Shown here in pieces: positions 1 to 10,012 of a stretch of DNA of 64,000 nucleotides. The notes below the pieces were generated by a model. That model had not been told where the DNA came from. It did not search any database and worked only from the letters and a program-made list of their open reading frames with translations. The stretch is from Marmoricola sp. Leaf446 (GTDB lineage Bacteria > Actinomycetota > Actinomycetes > Propionibacteriales > Nocardioidaceae): the NCBI RefSeq assembly GCF_001424755.1, contig NZ_LMRF01000001.1, forward strand, positions 1,433,384-1,497,383, in the 5' to 3' direction. The position numbers and the translations under genes are program-made. How positions within the stretch are numbered: position 1 is the first letter of the stretch; each line of letters begins with the position of its first letter.

Positions 1-465
1 GTCGTCGACGGCGGCCCGCCGCAGGTCGCCGCGGCGCAGCGGGCGCTCGACGAGCTCGGCATCGACGACGTCCCGCTCTGCGGGCTGGCCAAGCGCCTCG
101 AGGAGGTGTGGGTGCCGGGCGAGCAGGACCCCGTGATCCTGCCGCGCTCCAGCGAGGGCCTCTACCTCCTCCAACGCATCCGGGACGAGGCCCACCGGTT
201 CGCGATCTCCCACCACCGGTCGCGCCGGTCCAAGACCATGGTCGAGAGCCTGCTCGACGACGTGCCCGGCCTCGGCGAGGTCCGTCGCAAGACCCTGATC
301 AAGCACTTCGGGTCGCTGAAGAAGCTCCGCACCGCCTCGGTCGAGGAGATCGCCCAGGTGCCCGGCATCGGCACCCGCACCGCGACCGCGATCAGCGAGG
401 CCGTCACCACCGCGCCCCGCACGGTCGGGGTCAACACCGCCACCGGCGAGATCGAGGAGGGCTGA
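1..465 (+). CDS. uvrC: UvrABC excinuclease subunit C, C-terminal part
   Basis: The frame is open from base 1 to TGA at 463-465, so the gene is cut by the window edge; 154 residues are visible. UvrC makes the dual incisions of nucleotide excision repair with UvrA and UvrB. The visible part begins inside the C-terminal RNase H-like nuclease domain (VVDGGPPQV) and ends with two helix-hairpin-helix motifs ([12 protein letters not shown] and [12 protein letters not shown]) that bind DNA at the lesion. The stop overlaps the rapZ ATG by one base (TGATG), and uvrC-rapZ-yvcK-whiA is the usual actinobacterial order, which supports the call. Confidence 0.95.
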   Translation, partial: VVDGGPPQVAAAQRALDELGIDDVPLCGLAKRLEEVWVPGEQDPVILPRSSEGLYLLQRIRDEAHRFAISHHRSRRSKTMVESLLDDVPGLGEVRRKTLIKHFGSLKKLRTASVEEIAQVPGIGTRTATAISEAVTTAPRTVGVNTATGEIEEG

Positions 466-1364
466 TGACCCAGCCGACGCAGCCCGCGGATCCGAGCCGC
501 CCCGAGCAGCAGGGCGAGCTGGTCGTCGTCACCGGCATGACCGGAGCGGGCCGCAGCACGGCCGCCAAGGAGCTCGAGGACCTCGGCTACTTCGTGGTCG
601 ACAACCTGCCGCCCGAGCTCGTGGGCGACGTGGTGCGGCTCGTCGACTCGCGCCAGGGCGTCTCGCAGCCCGTCGCTGCCGTGGTCGACGTCCGCGCCGG
701 GGTGTTCTTCGACGCCCTGCGCGAGCAGCTGGCCGAGGACTTCCCCACCCGGCGGACCACGCTGCTCTACCTCGATGCCGACGACGACATCCTGGTCCGC
801 AGGCAGGAGGCGGCCCGGCGGCCGCACCCGCTGCAGGCGGGCGGCCGTCTGCTCGAGGGCATCGTCGCCGAGCGGGCGGTGATGGCCGACCTGCGCAGCG
901 AGGCCGACCTGGTCATCGACACCACGCCGCTCAACGTCCACCAGCTCAAGGCCCGGGTGGCACGCGACCTCGGCACCCCCGACACGGTGCGGCTGCGCGT
1001 CACCGTGGTCAGCTTCGGCTTCAAGTACGGCGTGCCGGTCGACGCCGACCTGCTGGCCGACATGCGCTTCATCCCCAACCCGTTCTGGGTGCCCGAGCTG
1101 CGGCCGCTGACCGGTCGCGACGCCCCCGTCGCGGCCTACGTCAAGGACCGGGACGACGCGCAGGAGTTCCTGGAGCGCTACCTGCCGGTCGTCGAGACCG
1201 TGGGACGCGGCTACCTGCGCGAGGGCAAGCGGTTCATGACGATCGCGATCGGCTGCACCGGCGGCAAGCACCGCAGCGTGGCGATGTCGGAGGAGATCGC
1301 CGCCCGGCTGCGGGAGCAGGGCCTCGAGGCCGAGGCCGTGCACCGCGACCTCGGACGGGAGTGA
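465..1364 (+). CDS. rapZ: RapZ/YvcJ family nucleotide-binding protein
   Basis: 299 residues. P-loop protein of the RapZ (YvcJ) family: the Walker A motif GMTGAGRS lies at residues 24-31, followed by VVDNLPPEL, a conserved family segment. The C-terminal half has the family's IGCTGGKHRSV motif. In enterobacteria RapZ is an RNA-binding adaptor that controls glmS through small RNAs; in Gram-positive bacteria its role is less clear and may be nucleotide or second-messenger sensing. I chose ATG 465 because it overlaps the uvrC stop by one base and puts the P-loop at the usual distance from the N-terminus. yvcK follows after one base, so the two are cotranscribed. Confidence 0.93.
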   Translation: MTQPTQPADPSRPEQQGELVVVTGMTGAGRSTAAKELEDLGYFVVDNLPPELVGDVVRLVDSRQGVSQPVAAVVDVRAGVFFDALREQLAEDFPTRRTTLLYLDADDDILVRRQEAARRPHPLQAGGRLLEGIVAERAVMADLRSEADLVIDTTPLNVHQLKARVARDLGTPDTVRLRVTVVSFGFKYGVPVDADLLADMRFIPNPFWVPELRPLTGRDAPVAAYVKDRDDAQEFLERYLPVVETVGRGYLREGKRFMTIAIGCTGGKHRSVAMSEEIAARLREQGLEAEAVHRDLGRE

Positions 1365-1365
1365 C

Positions 1366-2355
1366 GTGACGACCGACCCCGGCCCGGGGCCCGTCGGCTG
1401 GGCGGCCGAGCCGGCCGTGGTGGCCCTCGGCGGCGGGCACGGCCTCGCGGCCTCCCTCACCGCGCTCCGGCAGCTGACCACCGACCTGACCGCGGTCGTC
1501 ACGGTGGCCGACAACGGCGGCTCCTCGGGCCGGCTGCGCGAGGAGTTCGGGGTGCTGCCGCCGGGTGACCTCAGGATGGCGCTGGCGGCGCTGTGCGGCG
1601 ACGACCGCTGGGGCCGGACCTGGGCGAGGGTGCTGCAGCACCGCTTCGACTCCGAGGGCGACATGGCCGGTCACTCCATGGGCAACCTGCTGATCGTCAC
1701 GCTGTGGGAGCTGCTGCACGACCACGTCGACGGGCTCGACTGGGTCGCGGGCCTGCTCGGCGCCCGTGGCCGGGTGCTCCCGATGGCGCTGGCGCCGCTC
1801 GACATCACCGCCGAGGTCCGGACCGGGCAGGGGCCGGGTGGGCCGGGTGAGCCGGGTGAGGTGGTGACGGTGCGCGGCCAGGTCGCGGTCGCGACCGCCC
1901 CCGGCGAGGTCCTCTCCGTCAGCCTGGTGCCCGACGACGCCGCCGCCTGCCCGGAGGCGCTGGCCGCGATCACCGAGGCCGACTGGGTGGTGCTGGGGCC
2001 CGGGTCGTGGTTCTCCAGCGTCGTCCCGCACCTGCTGGTGCCCGAGCTGTGCGCGGCGTTGTGCACCACCCGGGCTCGGGTCGTGGTGGCGACCAACCTC
2101 GAGCCGCAGTCCGACGAGACCCGGGGCTACGACCTGGCCGACCACCTCGACGTGCTCGCCCGGCACGCCCCCGACCTGCGGGTCCACACCGTCCTGGTCG
2201 ACCGCGGCGCGGTCCGTGACCGCGACCGTCTGGAGCAGGCCGCAGCGGCCCTCGGCGCGCGTGTCGCGGCCCACGACGTAGCCTCCGACACGCCGGGTGT
2301 CCACGACGCCCGCAAACTGGCCGCCGCGTATGCAGCGGTCTTCGACGCGAACTAG
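1366..2355 (+). CDS. yvcK: YvcK/CofD-like gluconeogenesis factor
   Basis: 329 residues, GTG start one base after the rapZ stop. Belongs to the CofD-like fold that binds UDP-sugars. The N-terminal nucleotide-binding signature GGGHGL is at residues 22-27 and DNGGSSGRL at 49-57; LGPGSWFSSV in the middle is also typical. In Bacillus YvcK (GlmR) is needed for growth on gluconeogenic substrates and regulates amino-sugar synthesis; its mycobacterial homologue CuvA affects cell-wall synthesis. Here it sits just before whiA and the glycolytic genes. The TAG stop is also the first half of the whiA -10 hexamer. Confidence 0.93.
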   Translation: MTTDPGPGPVGWAAEPAVVALGGGHGLAASLTALRQLTTDLTAVVTVADNGGSSGRLREEFGVLPPGDLRMALAALCGDDRWGRTWARVLQHRFDSEGDMAGHSMGNLLIVTLWELLHDHVDGLDWVAGLLGARGRVLPMALAPLDITAEVRTGQGPGGPGEPGEVVTVRGQVAVATAPGEVLSVSLVPDDAAACPEALAAITEADWVVLGPGSWFSSVVPHLLVPELCAALCTTRARVVVATNLEPQSDETRGYDLADHLDVLARHAPDLRVHTVLVDRGAVRDRDRLEQAAAALGARVAAHDVASDTPGVHDARKLAAAYAAVFDAN

Positions 2356-2358
2356 GGT
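2353..2358 (+). promoter_or_regulatory. -10 element TAGGGT for leaderless whiA
   Basis: TAGGGT is followed by 6 bases and the whiA ATG at 2365, so the predicted start site is the A of the start codon. No ribosome binding site lies upstream. The TAG doubles as the yvcK stop codon. No clear -35 is visible. Confidence 0.6.
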
Positions 2359-2364
2359 GAACGC

Positions 2365-3351
2365 ATGGCGATGACGGCGCAGGTGAAGGCAGAGCTGGCC
2401 AGCACGACGGTGACCAAGACCTGCTGCCGCAAGGCCGAGGTCTCCTCGATGCTCCGCTTCGCCGACGCCCTCCACCTCGTCAACGGCGGCATCGTGGTCG
2501 AGGTCGAGCTGGACACCGGTGCCGCGGCCCGCCGGGTGCGCCGCGACATCGCCGAGGTGTTCGGCCACCAGCCCGAGGTGGTCCTGCTCAAGGGGGCGGG
2601 CATCCGTCGCGGCTCGCGCTACATCGTCCGGGTCTCCCGCGAGGGAGAGTCGCTGGCCCGACAGGCCGGGCTGATCGACCAGCGCAACCGCCCCGTCCGC
2701 GGGCTGCCGCCCGTCGTCGTCAACGGTGCGGGATGCGACGCGGTCGCCGCTTGGCGCGGGGCGTTCCTGGCCCACGGCTCCCTCACCGAGCCGGGCCGCT
2801 CCAGCTCGCTCGAGGTCACCTGCCCCGGCCCCGAGGCCGCGCTCGCGCTCGTCGGCTCCGCCCGGCGCCTCGGCATCTCGGCCAAGGCCCGCGAGGTCCG
2901 CGGCGTGGACCGCGTCGTGATCCGCGACGGCGACGCCATCGGCCAGCTGCTCACCCGCCTCGGCGCCCACGAGTCGCTGCTGGCCTGGGAGGAGCGTCGG
3001 ATGCGCCGCGAGGTGCGGGCCACGGCCAACCGTCTCGCCAACTTCGACGACGCCAACCTCCGCCGCTCGGCCCGCGCGGCCGTCGCCGCGGGTGCGCGCG
3101 TGGAGCGTGCCCTGGAGATCCTGGGCGAGGACATCCCCGACCACCTCTCGCAGGCCGGTCGGCTGCGGCTGGAGCACAAGCAGGCCTCGCTCGAGGAGCT
3201 CGGCCAGCTCAGCGAGCCGGTGCTGACCAAGGACGCGATCGCCGGCCGGATCCGGCGGCTGCTGGCGATGGCCGACAAGCGCGCCGAGGAGCTGGGCATC
3301 CCCGACACGGAGTCCTCGCTGACCCCGGAGATGCTGGCCGAGGAGGCCTGA
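2365..3351 (+). CDS. whiA: Sporulation/cell-division transcription regulator WhiA
   Basis: 328 residues, the usual length. WhiA has an N-terminal domain of the LAGLIDADG homing-endonuclease fold without nuclease function and a C-terminal helix-turn-helix (roughly residues 220-310, including [20 protein letters not shown]). In Streptomyces it acts with WhiB to switch on septation genes; homologues exist in non-sporulating Gram-positives. The early segment KTCCRKAE is typical. The start is fixed by a -10 hexamer ending 6 bases before the ATG, so whiA is probably also transcribed separately from rapZ-yvcK. Confidence 0.95.
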   Translation: MAMTAQVKAELASTTVTKTCCRKAEVSSMLRFADALHLVNGGIVVEVELDTGAAARRVRRDIAEVFGHQPEVVLLKGAGIRRGSRYIVRVSREGESLARQAGLIDQRNRPVRGLPPVVVNGAGCDAVAAWRGAFLAHGSLTEPGRSSSLEVTCPGPEAALALVGSARRLGISAKAREVRGVDRVVIRDGDAIGQLLTRLGAHESLLAWEERRMRREVRATANRLANFDDANLRRSARAAVAAGARVERALEILGEDIPDHLSQAGRLRLEHKQASLEELGQLSEPVLTKDAIAGRIRRLLAMADKRAEELGIPDTESSLTPEMLAEEA

Positions 3352-3353
3352 AG

Positions 3354-3378
3354 CGGTCGCGTGGCGGGGGAGCGACCG
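3354..3378 (+). terminator. Stem-loop after whiA
   Basis: A perfect 7-bp inverted repeat, CGGTCGC (3354-3360) and GCGACCG (3372-3378), with an 11-base loop begins 3 bases after the whiA stop. There is no clear U-tract, as is common for actinobacterial terminators. Confidence 0.45.
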
Positions 3379-3430
3379 GGTTACCGGTAGGTACTCCGGG
3401 CACGTGTTCCCGGTGGTCGGCGCGCCCCGA

Positions 3431-4470
<1,040 letters not shown>

Positions 4471-4471
<1 letters not shown>

Positions 4472-5661
4472 TGGGGCAGTACGCCGCGCTGGGCGACGTC
4501 GCCGGCAAGCGCGTCCTGGTCCGCTCGGACCTCAACGTCCCGCTCGACGGCGACCGGATCACCGACGACGGCCGCATCCGGGCCAGCGTGCCGACGATCC
4601 GCGAGCTGAGCGAGGCCGGGGCCCGGGTCGTCGTGACGGCCCACCTGGGCCGTCCGAAGGGCGAGCCCGACGCGGCGTACTCCCTGCGGCCGGTGGCCGC
4701 CCGCCTCGGCGAGCTGCTCGAGCGCGAGGTGGCCTTCGCCGAGGACACCGTGGGCGAGTCCGCCCGCGCCGTGGTCGACGGCCTGGCCGACGGCGACGTC
4801 GCCGTGCTGGAGAACGTCCGCTTCAACGCGGGCGAGACCAGCAAGGACGACGCCGAACGCGGCGCCTTCGCCGACCAGCTCGCGGGCCTGGCCGACGCGT
4901 TCGTCAGCGACGGCTTCGGCGTGGTGCACCGCAAGCAGGCGAGCGTCTACGACGTGGCCCAGCGGCTGCCCCACGCCATGGGCGGCCTGGTCTCGACCGA
5001 GATCGAGGTGCTGCAGCGACTGACCCGGGACGTGCAGCGGCCCTACGTCGTCGTGCTCGGCGGCTCGAAGGTCAGCGACAAGCTGGCCGTCATCGACAAC
5101 CTGCTCGGCAAGGCCGACACCCTGCTGATCGGGGGCGGGATGGTGTTCACCTTCCTGGCCGCCGAGGGGCACGAGGTGGGCAAGAGCCTGCTGGAGCAGG
5201 ACCAGGTCGAGACCTGCCGCGACTACCTGCGGCGCTCGCGGGAGTCGGGCGTGGAGATCGTGCTGCCCACCGACGTCGTGGTGGCGCCGGAGTTCAAGGC
5301 CGACGCCCCGCCCACCACGGTCGTGGTCGACGCGATCCCCGCCGACCAGATCGGCCTCGACATCGGGCCCGACTCCGCGACCGCGTTCGCCGAGCGCATC
5401 GCGGGCGCCACGACGGTGTTCTGGAACGGCCCGATGGGCGTCTTCGAGTTCGACGCCTTCGCCGGCGGCACCCGCGCCGTCGCCCAGGCGCTGACCGAGG
5501 TCGACGGGCTCTCCGTCGTCGGCGGTGGCGACTCGGCCGCGGCCGTGCGCCGGCTCGGCTTCGCCGACGACGCGTTCGGGCACATCTCGACCGGGGGAGG
5601 GGCCAGCCTGGAGTACCTCGAGGGCAAGGAGCTCCCCGGCATCACCGTCCTGGAGGACTGA
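4471..5661 (+). CDS. pgk: Phosphoglycerate kinase
   Basis: 396 residues, normal length. Transfers the acyl phosphate of 1,3-bisphosphoglycerate to ADP. Conserved blocks are present in order: RSDLNVP at residues 18-24 (substrate side), [24 protein letters not shown], and the C-terminal nucleotide-binding segment GGGDSAAAV with STGGGASLE. Translation starts at an ATG overlapping the gap stop, so the two are likely translationally coupled. tpiA follows after one base. Confidence 0.97.
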
Positions 5662-5662
5662 C

Positions 5663-6478
<816 letters not shown>

Positions 6479-6496
6479 ACCGCGCGCCTCATCGGT

Positions 6497-6502
6497 TAGG
6501 GT
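6497..6502 (+). promoter_or_regulatory. -10 element TAGGGT for leaderless secG
   Basis: TAGGGT is followed by 7 bases and then the secG GTG at 6510. No Shine-Dalgarno is visible in the 31-bp gap after tpiA. Confidence 0.6.
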
Positions 6503-6509
6503 CGCGCTC

Positions 6510-6746
6510 GTGGTTATCGTCTTCGAGGTCTTGCTCGTCATCACGAGCCTGCTCCTGATCCTGCTGGTGCTCCTCCACAAGGGGCGCGGCGGCGGGATGT
6601 CGGACATGTTCGGCGGCGGCATGTCGAGTGGCCTGGGTGGCTCCTCGGTGGCCGAGCGAAACCTCGACCGGATCACCGTCGGCCTGCTGCTGGTGTGGTT
6701 CGCGTGCGTGGTCGGGCTCGGGCTGCTGCTCAAGACCAGCAACTGA
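6510..6746 (+). CDS. secG: Preprotein translocase subunit SecG
   Basis: 78 residues. Small inner-membrane component of the SecYEG channel. Two hydrophobic segments (about residues 2-21 and 52-72) flank a glycine-rich loop with KGRGGGMSDMFGGG, the SecG signature. Position directly after tpiA is conserved across many Gram-positive bacteria. It appears to be leaderless (TAGGGT 7 bases before GTG) and also likely receives read-through from the glycolytic operon. rbpA follows after 25 bases. Confidence 0.95.
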   Translation: MVIVFEVLLVITSLLLILLVLLHKGRGGGMSDMFGGGMSSGLGGSSVAERNLDRITVGLLLVWFACVVGLGLLLKTSN

Positions 6747-6771
6747 CCCAACCTCGACGAAGGAGACCAGC

Positions 6772-7131
6772 GTGGCAGGCGGAGGAAGCGCGATCCGGGG
6801 CAGCCGTATCGGCGCCGGACCCATGGGTGAGGCCGAGCGCGGCGAGGCCGCCCCCCGGCAGAACATCACCTACTTCTGCTCCCACGAGCACCGGACCCTG
6901 ATCGCGTTCGCGATCGAGGCCGTGGTCCCCGAGTCCTGGGACTGCCCCCGCTGCGGGCTCCCGGCCAGCATGGACTCCGACAACCCGCCGCCGGCGCCCA
7001 AGATCGAGCCCTACAAGACGCACCTCGCCTACGTGAAGGAGCGCCGCTCCGACGCCGAGGCCAAGGACATCCTCAACGAGGCCCTGTCCACGCTGCGCCA
7101 GCGCCGCAAGTCCGGCGACCTGATCTTCTAG
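6772..7131 (+). CDS. rbpA: RNA polymerase-binding protein RbpA
   Basis: 119 residues. Actinobacteria-specific RNA polymerase partner that stabilises the open complex of the principal sigma factor and contributes to rifampicin tolerance. Visible features: a basic N-terminus (AIRGSRIGAGP) that contacts promoter DNA, a zinc-ribbon-like core with CSHEHRTL and CPRCGL, and the C-terminal sigma-interaction segment ending KSGDLIF. The GTG start is set by AAGGAGACC 7 bases upstream. Likely cotranscribed with secG. Confidence 0.95.
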   Translation: MAGGGSAIRGSRIGAGPMGEAERGEAAPRQNITYFCSHEHRTLIAFAIEAVVPESWDCPRCGLPASMDSDNPPPAPKIEPYKTHLAYVKERRSDAEAKDILNEALSTLRQRRKSGDLIF

Positions 7132-7138
7132 CGCGACC

Positions 7139-7234
7139 GGGCACTCGGCGTACGCCGGAGCGCGCCGAGTGGGCGTTCCGCGTCCGCCTGGGGGGACCGA
7201 GCGGGCACTCCGCGTACGGCGCGGGACGCGGTTC
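7139..7234 (+). repeat. Left array of 32-bp palindromic repeats (three units)
   Basis: Three head-to-tail units at 7139-7170, 7171-7202 and 7203-7234, each starting GGGC(A/G)(C/T)TC and continuing GCGT-CGCC; the third unit decays after about 20 bases. The period is exactly 32. Unit 1 contains a perfect 9-bp inverted repeat (CACTCGGCG 7142-7150 and CGCCGAGTG 7163-7171, loop 12) that probably also terminates rbpA transcription. The array matches, in inverted orientation, the array at 8290-8385. Confidence 0.7.
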
Positions 7235-7291
7235 CCTGACCGCCTGTGGACGACGCCAGCGGTACGCGACCGGCTCGGGCAGGCTGCCCCG

Positions 7292-8263
7292 GTGCGCTCC
7301 GACTGGCTCGACGACACCGGCAGTCTCCTCGGGCCGCGCTGCCCGCTCCCGCTGTCGTGGCCCTTCACCCGGGGCCAGGCCGCGGGGTGGGGCGTGTCCC
7401 GCCGCCACTTCGACGCCCTGGTGCGCGACGGGCTCGTGCGTCCGGTCGTCCGTGGGGCGTACGTCGCGTCGCAGGCGCCGGACGACGTCGCGGTGCGTGC
7501 TGCGGCGCTCGCGCTCGTCGTGCCCGACCATGCGGTCGTGGCGGACCGCACCGCAGCCTGGCTGCACGGCGTCGACATCCTGCCCCGCTCGGCGGTGCAC
7601 GCTCCACCGCCCTTGCAGGTCGTCAGTGACCTCGACACCCGGGTCAGGCGCCCGGAGACCGACGGGCATCGGCGCGGACTGGCGGCCCGCGACGTCGATA
7701 CCGTGCACGGCGTCCGAGTGACCTCGCCCGCCCGCACGGCTCTCGACCTGGGCCGGCTGCTGTGGCGCTTCGACGCGCTCGCTGCGCTCGACGGCTTCCT
7801 GCGCGTCGGCGTACGTCGTGAGGAGCTGGTCGCCGAGTGTGCCAGGTTCCGAGGCTTCCGCGGGGTCCGGCAGCTGCGCGCGCTGGTGCCGCTGGCGGAC
7901 GGACTCTCCGAGTCACCGGGCGAGTCGGCGCTGCGCCTGTGGTGGTACGACGCAGGCCTGGCCACCCCGGTGCCGCAGCACTGGCTGCAGGACGACCGGG
8001 GTGTGGACCGCTGCCGCCTCGACCTCGCCGACCCGCCGAGCCGCTTCGGCGCAGAGTACGACGGGGAGGAGCACCACACGAGCGAGGACGACCGTGCGCA
8101 CGACCAGACGAGGAGGGACTGGGCGGCAGCGCGACACTGGCGCGTCGAGGTGTTCACCAAGCAGGACGTGTACGGCAGCGGCGCCGACCCGGTCCCGCGC
8201 CTGCAGGAGGCCCACGCCGCGGCCCGCCGCTCGATCAGCCGGTGGACCCCACGCCTGCGTTGA
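7292..8263 (+). CDS. AbiEi-like winged-helix / DUF559 nuclease-fold protein
   Basis: 323 residues from GTG 7292. Residues about 22-60 resemble the N-terminal winged helix of AbiEi-type antitoxins (FTRGQAAGWGVSRR followed by LVRPVVRGAYV). Residues about 215-300 resemble DUF559, a Vsr-like PD-(D/E)xK endonuclease fold, with Asp244 (RLDLADP), YDGEEHH at 256-262 preceded by Glu255, and a downstream Asp/Arg/Trp helix. Such wHTH-DUF559 proteins are scattered in actinobacterial genomes and their function is unknown; there is no adjacent AbiEii-like nucleotidyltransferase. The start is uncertain: 7292 is favoured because CAGGCT, a -10-like hexamer, ends 6 bases before it, but the frame is open back to 7169. 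The gene is enclosed by inverted repeat arrays. Confidence 0.65.
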   Translation: MRSDWLDDTGSLLGPRCPLPLSWPFTRGQAAGWGVSRRHFDALVRDGLVRPVVRGAYVASQAPDDVAVRAAALALVVPDHAVVADRTAAWLHGVDILPRSAVHAPPPLQVVSDLDTRVRRPETDGHRRGLAARDVDTVHGVRVTSPARTALDLGRLLWRFDALAALDGFLRVGVRREELVAECARFRGFRGVRQLRALVPLADGLSESPGESALRLWWYDAGLATPVPQHWLQDDRGVDRCRLDLADPPSRFGAEYDGEEHHTSEDDRAHDQTRRDWAAARHWRVEVFTKQDVYGSGADPVPRLQEAHAAARRSISRWTPRLR

Positions 8264-8289
8264 CCCAGGTCGGTGTCCGTCGAACGCCC

Positions 8290-8385
8290 GGTGGGCCGTC
8301 TGCGGCGTACACAGAACGCCGGCTCGGCGGGCTCCGGCGCGCACCGAGTGCCCGGTCGGCGGGCTGGGGCGTGCGAGAAGTGCCC
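8290..8385 (-). repeat. Right array of 32-bp repeats, inverted relative to the left array
   Basis: Read on the minus strand, units run 8385-8354, 8353-8322 and 8321-8290 with an exact 32-base period, and a decaying fourth starts at 8289. The middle unit is identical to left-array unit 1 (7139-7170) at 27 of 32 positions by hand alignment. The array lies between the stop of the DUF559 gene and the convergent pgl stop. Confidence 0.7.
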
Positions 8386-8390
8386 GGTCG

Positions 8391-9110
8391 CTAGAGCTTG
8401 CTGGCTGCTGGCTCGTCGAGCCACCAGGTCCGATCGGTCGCGGTGATGCCGCGGGCGGGGGTCTCGTGGACGGAGCCCTCGTCGGCCAGGGCGCGGGCCA
8501 CGGCGTCGGCCTTGCCCTCGCCGCTGACCAGGAACCACACCGCGCGGGTGCGGTTGAGGGCGGGGAAGGTGAGGGTGATCCGCTCCGGCGGCGGCTTGGG
8601 GGAGTCGGTGACGCCCAGTGCGACCTCGTCGTCGCGGTCGAGCTGGGGGTGTCCGGGGAACAGGGAGGCGACGTGTCCGTCGGGGCCGAGCCCGAGCAGC
8701 ACGAGGTCGAAGGCCCCGCCGCCGGTCGACCGGACCGCCTCGCCGTAGGCGGCGGCCGCCGCGTGGACGTCGGCGTGCGACTCGTCGGCGGCCGGCATGG
8801 CGTGCACGCGCAGGGCGTCGACGCCGACGACGTCGAGCAGGTCGCGCCCCACGCCCCGGTCGTTGCGGTCGGAGGAGTCGGCGGCGACGTAGCGCTCGTC
8901 GCCCCACCAGAAGTCGACCTGGGTCCAGTCGACGGCCGAGGAGTCGAGCGCTGCGACGGCGCGGTAGATCTCGTCGGCGATGGTGCCGCCGGTGAGCGCG
9001 ACCGAGGGCACGCGGCCCTCGGCCTGCACCTCGGCCAGCCGGGCGACGAACGCCTCGGCGACGGCCGAGACCAGTCCGGCGGCGTCGGGGTAGCGCTTGA
9101 GGTCGGTCAT
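8391..9110 (-). CDS. pgl: 6-phosphogluconolactonase
   Basis: 239 residues, usual length for the DevB/Pgl family. Hydrolyses 6-phosphogluconolactone to 6-phosphogluconate, the second step of the oxidative pentose-phosphate branch. The family motifs SVALTGGT near the N-terminus, DFWWGDERYV and LLGLGPDGHVASLFPG are present, the last carrying the catalytic histidine region. Last gene of the operon; its ATG overlaps the opcA stop by one base. Its stop lies 6 bases from the right repeat array, which may act as its terminator. Confidence 0.95.
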   Translation of the reverse strand: MTDLKRYPDAAGLVSAVAEAFVARLAEVQAEGRVPSVALTGGTIADEIYRAVAALDSSAVDWTQVDFWWGDERYVAADSSDRNDRGVGRDLLDVVGVDALRVHAMPAADESHADVHAAAAAYGEAVRSTGGGAFDLVLLGLGPDGHVASLFPGHPQLDRDDEVALGVTDSPKPPPERITLTFPALNRTRAVWFLVSGEGKADAVARALADEGSVHETPARGITATDRTWWLDEPAASKL

Positions 9111-10012
9111 CAGGACTCCTTCGTCAGGTGCCGCGCGACGGCGGCGTAGGTGTCGTCCTCGTCGAGCCGGCGCAGCTCCTCGGCCAGCAGCTCCGGGACC
9201 GTACGACGCTTCAGCGCGACGGGGCGGTCGGGCTGGCCGGGGGAGCGGAAGCTGGCCAGCAGGCCGTCGGGACGGGCGATGCTGACGTCGCCCTCGGCGG
9301 TGGTCATGGTGACCTCGGTCAGCCCGGGGCCCGCCGAGGTGTGACGGGACACCTCGACGCGCAAGCACAGCGAGAGCCACGCGACCAGCAGGTCGGCGCT
9401 GGGGCTGACCTTCTCGGCGCTGACGGAGGCGGCGGTGACCTTCGCCGGGTGCTGGTCGAGCGCGGCGGCGAGCAGCGCCCGCCACGGCGTCAGGCGGGTC
9501 CAGGCCAGGTCGGTGTTGCCCTTGGCGTACGCCGCGGCCTGGCGTCCGATGGCCTTGGTGCGCGCCGTGGTGGCACCGGCCGCGTCGGTGATCCGCCGCT
9601 GGGCCAGCCCGCCGAGCGGGTCGGCAGCCGGGTCGTGGGGCGCGTCGACGGGCCACCAGACGGCCACGGGAGAGTCGGGCAGCAGCAGCGGCAGCACCAC
9701 CGACTCGGGGTGCTTGACGACCTCGCCGTGGAGCCGGATCAGCGCGGTCTCGCCGCTCCAGCCGGCGCCGGTGCCGACCTGGGCGTCGACCCGGCCGTGG
9801 CCGCGGCCGTCGCCGAGGATGACGCCCAGTACCCGGGCGGGGTGCTCGTGGGACGCCTCGCGCGCGCACTCCATCGCCTGGGTGGCGTGGTCCTCGTCGA
9901 CCACCACGACGAGCGTCATGACCATGCCCATCGCCGGCGACCCGGCGCTGGTCCGGGCCTCGACGAGCGCGGCGGCGATGCCGGCGGCGCTGGTCCCGGT
10001 CAGCTCTCTCAC
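9110..10012 (-). CDS. opcA: Glucose-6-phosphate dehydrogenase assembly protein OpcA
   Basis: 300 residues. OpcA is the partner needed for full activity of the cognate glucose-6-phosphate dehydrogenase in cyanobacteria and actinobacteria. Recognisable parts include the N-terminal stretch with MTLVVVVDED, the central VVLPLLLPDSPVAVWWP and the C-terminal DGLLASFRSPGQPDRPVAL. The GTG start overlaps the zwf stop by 4 bases (GTGA), so translation is coupled to zwf, in keeping with a stoichiometric partner. It sits between zwf and pgl as in other actinobacteria. Confidence 0.93.
   Translation of the reverse strand: MRELTGTSAAGIAAALVEARTSAGSPAMGMVMTLVVVVDEDHATQAMECAREASHEHPARVLGVILGDGRGHGRVDAQVGTGAGWSGETALIRLHGEVVKHPESVVLPLLLPDSPVAVWWPVDAPHDPAADPLGGLAQRRITDAAGATTARTKAIGRQAAAYAKGNTDLAWTRLTPWRALLAAALDQHPAKVTAASVSAEKVSPSADLLVAWLSLCLRVEVSRHTSAGPGLTEVTMTTAEGDVSIARPDGLLASFRSPGQPDRPVALKRRTVPELLAEELRRLDEDDTYAAVARHLTKES

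Noticed and set aside
7139..8385. CRISPR-like array from 32-bp periodic repeats
   Set aside because: The units abut without spacers, are palindromic, run in opposite orientations on the two sides of a gene, and no cas gene is present.
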